Shown here in pieces: positions 7,239-9,309 of a stretch of 9,309 nt of DNA. A program made the translations under genes and the position numbers. Where the stretch lies: positions 1 to 9,309 of the forward strand of contig JAKADW010000058.1 in NCBI GenBank assembly GCA_021820165.1. The letters run 5' to 3'. The notes under the pieces are model-generated. The model was given only the letters and a program-made list of their open reading frames with translations, made no database searches and was not told the DNA's origin. This stretch comes from Bacillota bacterium (GTDB lineage Bacteria > Bacillota_E > Sulfobacillia > Sulfobacillales > Sulfobacillaceae). Within the stretch, counting starts at the first letter, position 1. Every line of letters begins with the position of its first letter.

Positions 7239-7309
7239 CGACGATTTTCCTATTTCCGCCAACCATAAAACCGTCAGCGCATCTCCGGTGGGGGCTTGGA
7301 AAATCTTCG
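7239..7309. repeat. 12-bp inverted repeat pair between divergent ruvC and gluconokinase genes
   Basis: CGACGATTTTCC (7239-7250) and the reverse complement of CGAAGATTTTCC (7298-7309) match at 11 of 12 positions, with an 8-bp perfect core, and are separated by 47 bases. They lie within the only divergent intergenic region of the window. They could be a pair of operator half-sites, but no regulator gene is nearby. No convincing sigma-A promoter is visible for either gene in this gap. Confidence 0.5.
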
Positions 7310-7336
7310 CCACTGAGGCAGACTAGCGTCAAATGC

Positions 7337-7342
7337 GGAGGT
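7337..7342 (+). promoter_or_regulatory. Ribosome binding site of the gluconokinase gene
   Basis: GGAGGT with a 9-base spacer to GTG 7352; it supports that start over the in-frame ATG at 7364, which would have a 21-base spacer. Confidence 0.75.
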
Positions 7343-7351
7343 GGATTACCA

Positions 7352-8752
7352 GTGGACGCGGTCATGGCGTTTGATATAGGAACGACCCACCTCAAGTGGG
7401 TCGTCATCGAAGAAGCTTCCGGGCTCCGACTCTCGGAGGGCCGTGAAAATGTCGGCGCGTCGCATCAGGGTCCTATCTCCGAACAAAATCCAGACCACAT
7501 CGTCGAACGCATTAGTCGTGCCCTAACCGAAGCCCAAGCCTATGGCGACGTGATTCGGGTCGGGTTTTCGTCCGCCATGCATAGTTTCTTGGTGGTGGAC
7601 CACGGCGGCCACCCGTTAACGCAAAGCTGGACGTGGATGGACAAACGCGCCGGAGATGCGGCCCGCCACCTCCGAGAGTCGGGTTATGGGGCGCGATTAA
7701 GAGAACGGTCCGGCGTACCCGTGCATGCCATGTCACCCTTGGTCAAGTGGATTTCGCTGAGAGAGTCCATGCCCAAAAATTCTCGCCCTGTGGCTCTCAA
7801 GGACTACGTCTTGTACCGCCTCACCGGCCAGTGGATAACCGATTACTCCACCGCTTCATCCGGAGGATTTCTTGGCCTCGACAACCAATGGTTGCCTGAG
7901 GCGCTGTCGCTGGCCCAGTTGGACCCGGCCCAACTTCCTCGCTTGGTCCCGATGACCCAACGGGTTCCTGACCGGACCTCCCCTCGCGAGTACGTAGTCG
8001 GCGCTAGCGATGGCGCAACCGCGCATCTTCACCTCAATATCCCGCCGGACGGGAGCATCGGGGTCCTGGCCATGGGCACTAGCGGTGCCCTGCGCACGAC
8101 CGAGGCGCAGCCATTGGCCAACCCGGAACTCTTTTGCTATTCATTGGGCCCGGCGGAGGGATATTTGGTCGGATCCGCCTTTTCCAACGTGGGCAATCTG
8201 CTGGCTTGGATGGCCAACACCTTCGGGAGTACCATCGACGCGTTAATCGGCGACGGACTACAGGCAATTTATAAAGAGCGCCCTCTTCCCCTCGCTCCGC
8301 CCTATTGGTTCGGTGAACGCTCCCCCTGGTGGCAGGAAGATCTGGCGGGTGCGTGGCTAGACCTCGCCCCGCATCACGGGCGGGCGGAAATGGCAGCGGC
8401 CGTGTTAATGGCGATGGCCGCTCAATACGCCCACGGCCGAGACACCCTAAAAGAAGGCGGCGCCGCGCTTCTGGAGCTCCGGGGAGGTTCCGGGCTCTTG
8501 GACCAACCCGCAATGGCCCAGTGGATGGCCGACGCCTTGGGTGAAGACATTGTTCTCCACGATGAGCGCGACGCGTCGCTCTTAGGTGCAGTCGATCTGA
8601 CCCGGGGGCGGCAGGAGACGGCCCTCAATAAAGGCGGCGTGCGCTATCGGTCTCGAAACGGCAGCCTTTCGGAAAGAGTGGCGGAAACCTGGCAGCGGAT
8701 TGCCATCCAAGTCAACTCTCGCCTTCGAACCGATAGAATTCGGCCAGGATGA
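7352..8752 (+). CDS. gntK: Gluconokinase, FGGY carbohydrate kinase family
   Basis: ATP-dependent phosphorylation of D-gluconate to 6-phosphogluconate, feeding the pentose-phosphate (or Entner-Doudoroff) pathway; cytoplasmic. The 466-residue protein shows the FGGY layout: phosphate-1 motif FDIGTTHLKW (7-16), the gluconokinase-like SSAMHSFLVVD (73-83) and TWMDKRA (94-100), catalytic-base motif GASDGATAHL (217-226, Asp220), phosphate-2 motif MGTSGALRTT (241-250), GERSPWW (321-327), and the adenosine motif GGSGLLDQPAMAQWMADALG (378-397). It is somewhat shorter than the Bacillus enzyme (about 510). The MHS and W-D-R residues favour gluconokinase over xylulose or glycerol kinase, though sugar specificity in this family is only moderately predictable. 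It is transcribed alone; no gluconate transporter, 6-phosphogluconate dehydrogenase or GntR regulator is visible. Confidence 0.9.
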   Translation: MDAVMAFDIGTTHLKWVVIEEASGLRLSEGRENVGASHQGPISEQNPDHIVERISRALTEAQAYGDVIRVGFSSAMHSFLVVDHGGHPLTQSWTWMDKRAGDAARHLRESGYGARLRERSGVPVHAMSPLVKWISLRESMPKNSRPVALKDYVLYRLTGQWITDYSTASSGGFLGLDNQWLPEALSLAQLDPAQLPRLVPMTQRVPDRTSPREYVVGASDGATAHLHLNIPPDGSIGVLAMGTSGALRTTEAQPLANPELFCYSLGPAEGYLVGSAFSNVGNLLAWMANTFGSTIDALIGDGLQAIYKERPLPLAPPYWFGERSPWWQEDLAGAWLDLAPHHGRAEMAAAVLMAMAAQYAHGRDTLKEGGAALLELRGGSGLLDQPAMAQWMADALGEDIVLHDERDASLLGAVDLTRGRQETALNKGGVRYRSRNGSLSERVAETWQRIAIQVNSRLRTDRIRPG

Positions 8753-9309
8753 ACGCGAAAGCCAAGAGCCTCATAAGCAGGAAAGTGGCTGTAAACAAGT
8801 CGAGAAGTATAGCCCCAATGGCAACGCGACCGCTCGGTCAAAATGACGGTCATCTTGCATAAATGCGATAAGAAGCGGCGTACTCACTGAATCTCCTTCA
8901 GGATGCCAACACAAAGGTCAATTCGCGTTGCCTTGTCGCGTAATACTCGTCCACGCTCCCGACCCGGAACACCGCTCACTCGCACTCGCCTTATTCAACC
9001 CGGATAGTACGTCGCAATTTGTCCTTCGAGCTCATGGCTACCGCTCCCTTCTTATCAATTTCCTTATCGCAAGATCTAGTCGTCGTCGGTGTCCATCCGA
9101 GTCGTTCGACATCACGGCGGCAGTCTACCCCGTCCCTGGAACGTCGATGCGTTTACGCCCCCGAGAGTTCCTCAAGGATTAGGAAGTCTTCGGATCTTCT
9201 ACCGTCGGCGCTGCCACTCTTGGGGGTATCGTCGCCCATGCAAGACAGCGATGACCGCAATGTGTGGTCTAGCGACCGGTTGTTGCGGCGTGCAGCAAGC
9301 CCCTGAAAA
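8753..9309. other. 557-base right-hand end without a confident gene
   Basis: No family could be recognised on either strand. The two longest plus-strand frames (8928-9182 and 9019-9306) start with TTG, lack convincing ribosome sites and have Arg/Ser-rich products with no motif. The minus strand has short coding-like pieces in different frames: a frame open from the edge to 9199 ending VIAVLHGRRYPQEW, a 31-codon GTG frame that ends at 8885 and overlaps by GTGA a 38-codon GTG frame (8771-8887, preceded by AAGGAG), and a very hydrophobic frame (8712-8837). This could be a decayed gene or plain intergenic DNA. Also present: a cluster of CGGTCA/TGACCG half-sites at 8828-8853. No terminator for the gluconokinase gene is visible. 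Confidence 0.5.

Noticed and set aside
7203..7313. N-terminal extension of ruvC to ATG 7220 or further to 7313
   Set aside because: RuvC homology begins at RILGIDPG, and AAGGAG at 7210-7215 is placed for GTG 7202.
8761..8792. AGCCA/TGGCT hairpin as a terminator of the gluconokinase gene
   Set aside because: Only a 5-bp stem with a large loop and no T-run.
8928..9306. Two plus-strand frames of 84 and 95 codons in the right-hand end
   Set aside because: TTG starts without clear ribosome sites, no recognisable domain, Arg/Ser-rich composition, and mutual overlap in different frames. Not enough to call a gene.

Overview
The window looks like chromosomal DNA of a Gram-positive, spore-former-type bacterium (Bacillota). 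The sigI-rsgI pair is a Bacillota hallmark, ribosome binding sites are strong and AAGGAGG-like, and about half the genes start with GTG or TTG. The fairly GC-rich composition and the gene set would fit a Sulfobacillus-like or Alicyclobacillus-like lineage. That placement is inference, because no rRNA or other marker gene is present.

Layout. Bases 1-7202 are all on the minus strand, so they are read from right to left. The order is ruvC (6696-7202), ruvA (6083-6688), ruvB (5058-6083), sigI (4262-5005), rsgI (3210-4238) and yajC (2855-3142), closed by an intrinsic terminator at 2817-2844. A separate unit follows, with an extended -10 promoter near 2785-2793: a glutamate dehydrogenase (1486-2739) and, 15 bases later, a methylmalonyl-CoA mutase large subunit that runs off the left edge (1-1470). 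Diverging from ruvC on the plus strand is an FGGY-family gluconokinase (7352-8752). The last 557 bases (8753-9309) hold no gene I can call.

How the genes fit together. RuvA, RuvB and RuvC form the Holliday-junction branch-migration and resolution machine and sit in a tight array (7-base gap, then a TAATG overlap). Next in the same direction is a membrane stress-signalling module: sigma factor SigI and its membrane-anchored anti-sigma factor RsgI, which carries the conserved Asn-Pro motif linked to autoproteolysis. YajC, the Sec translocon accessory protein, ends this unit. In many Bacillota the genes between ruvB and yajC are queA and tgt, and secDF follows yajC. Here sigI-rsgI fills the interval and secDF is absent from the window. 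Glutamate dehydrogenase plus methylmalonyl-CoA mutase suggests amino-acid or propionyl-CoA carbon entering the TCA cycle at 2-oxoglutarate and succinyl-CoA. Gluconokinase feeds gluconate into the pentose-phosphate pathway.

Most of the window is well-understood housekeeping. The points most worth a second look are the sigI-rsgI placement with a possible SigI-type promoter inside the 3' end of ruvB, a 12-bp near-perfect inverted repeat between ruvC and the gluconokinase gene, and the unexplained right-hand end with frame-broken coding-like fragments on the minus strand.
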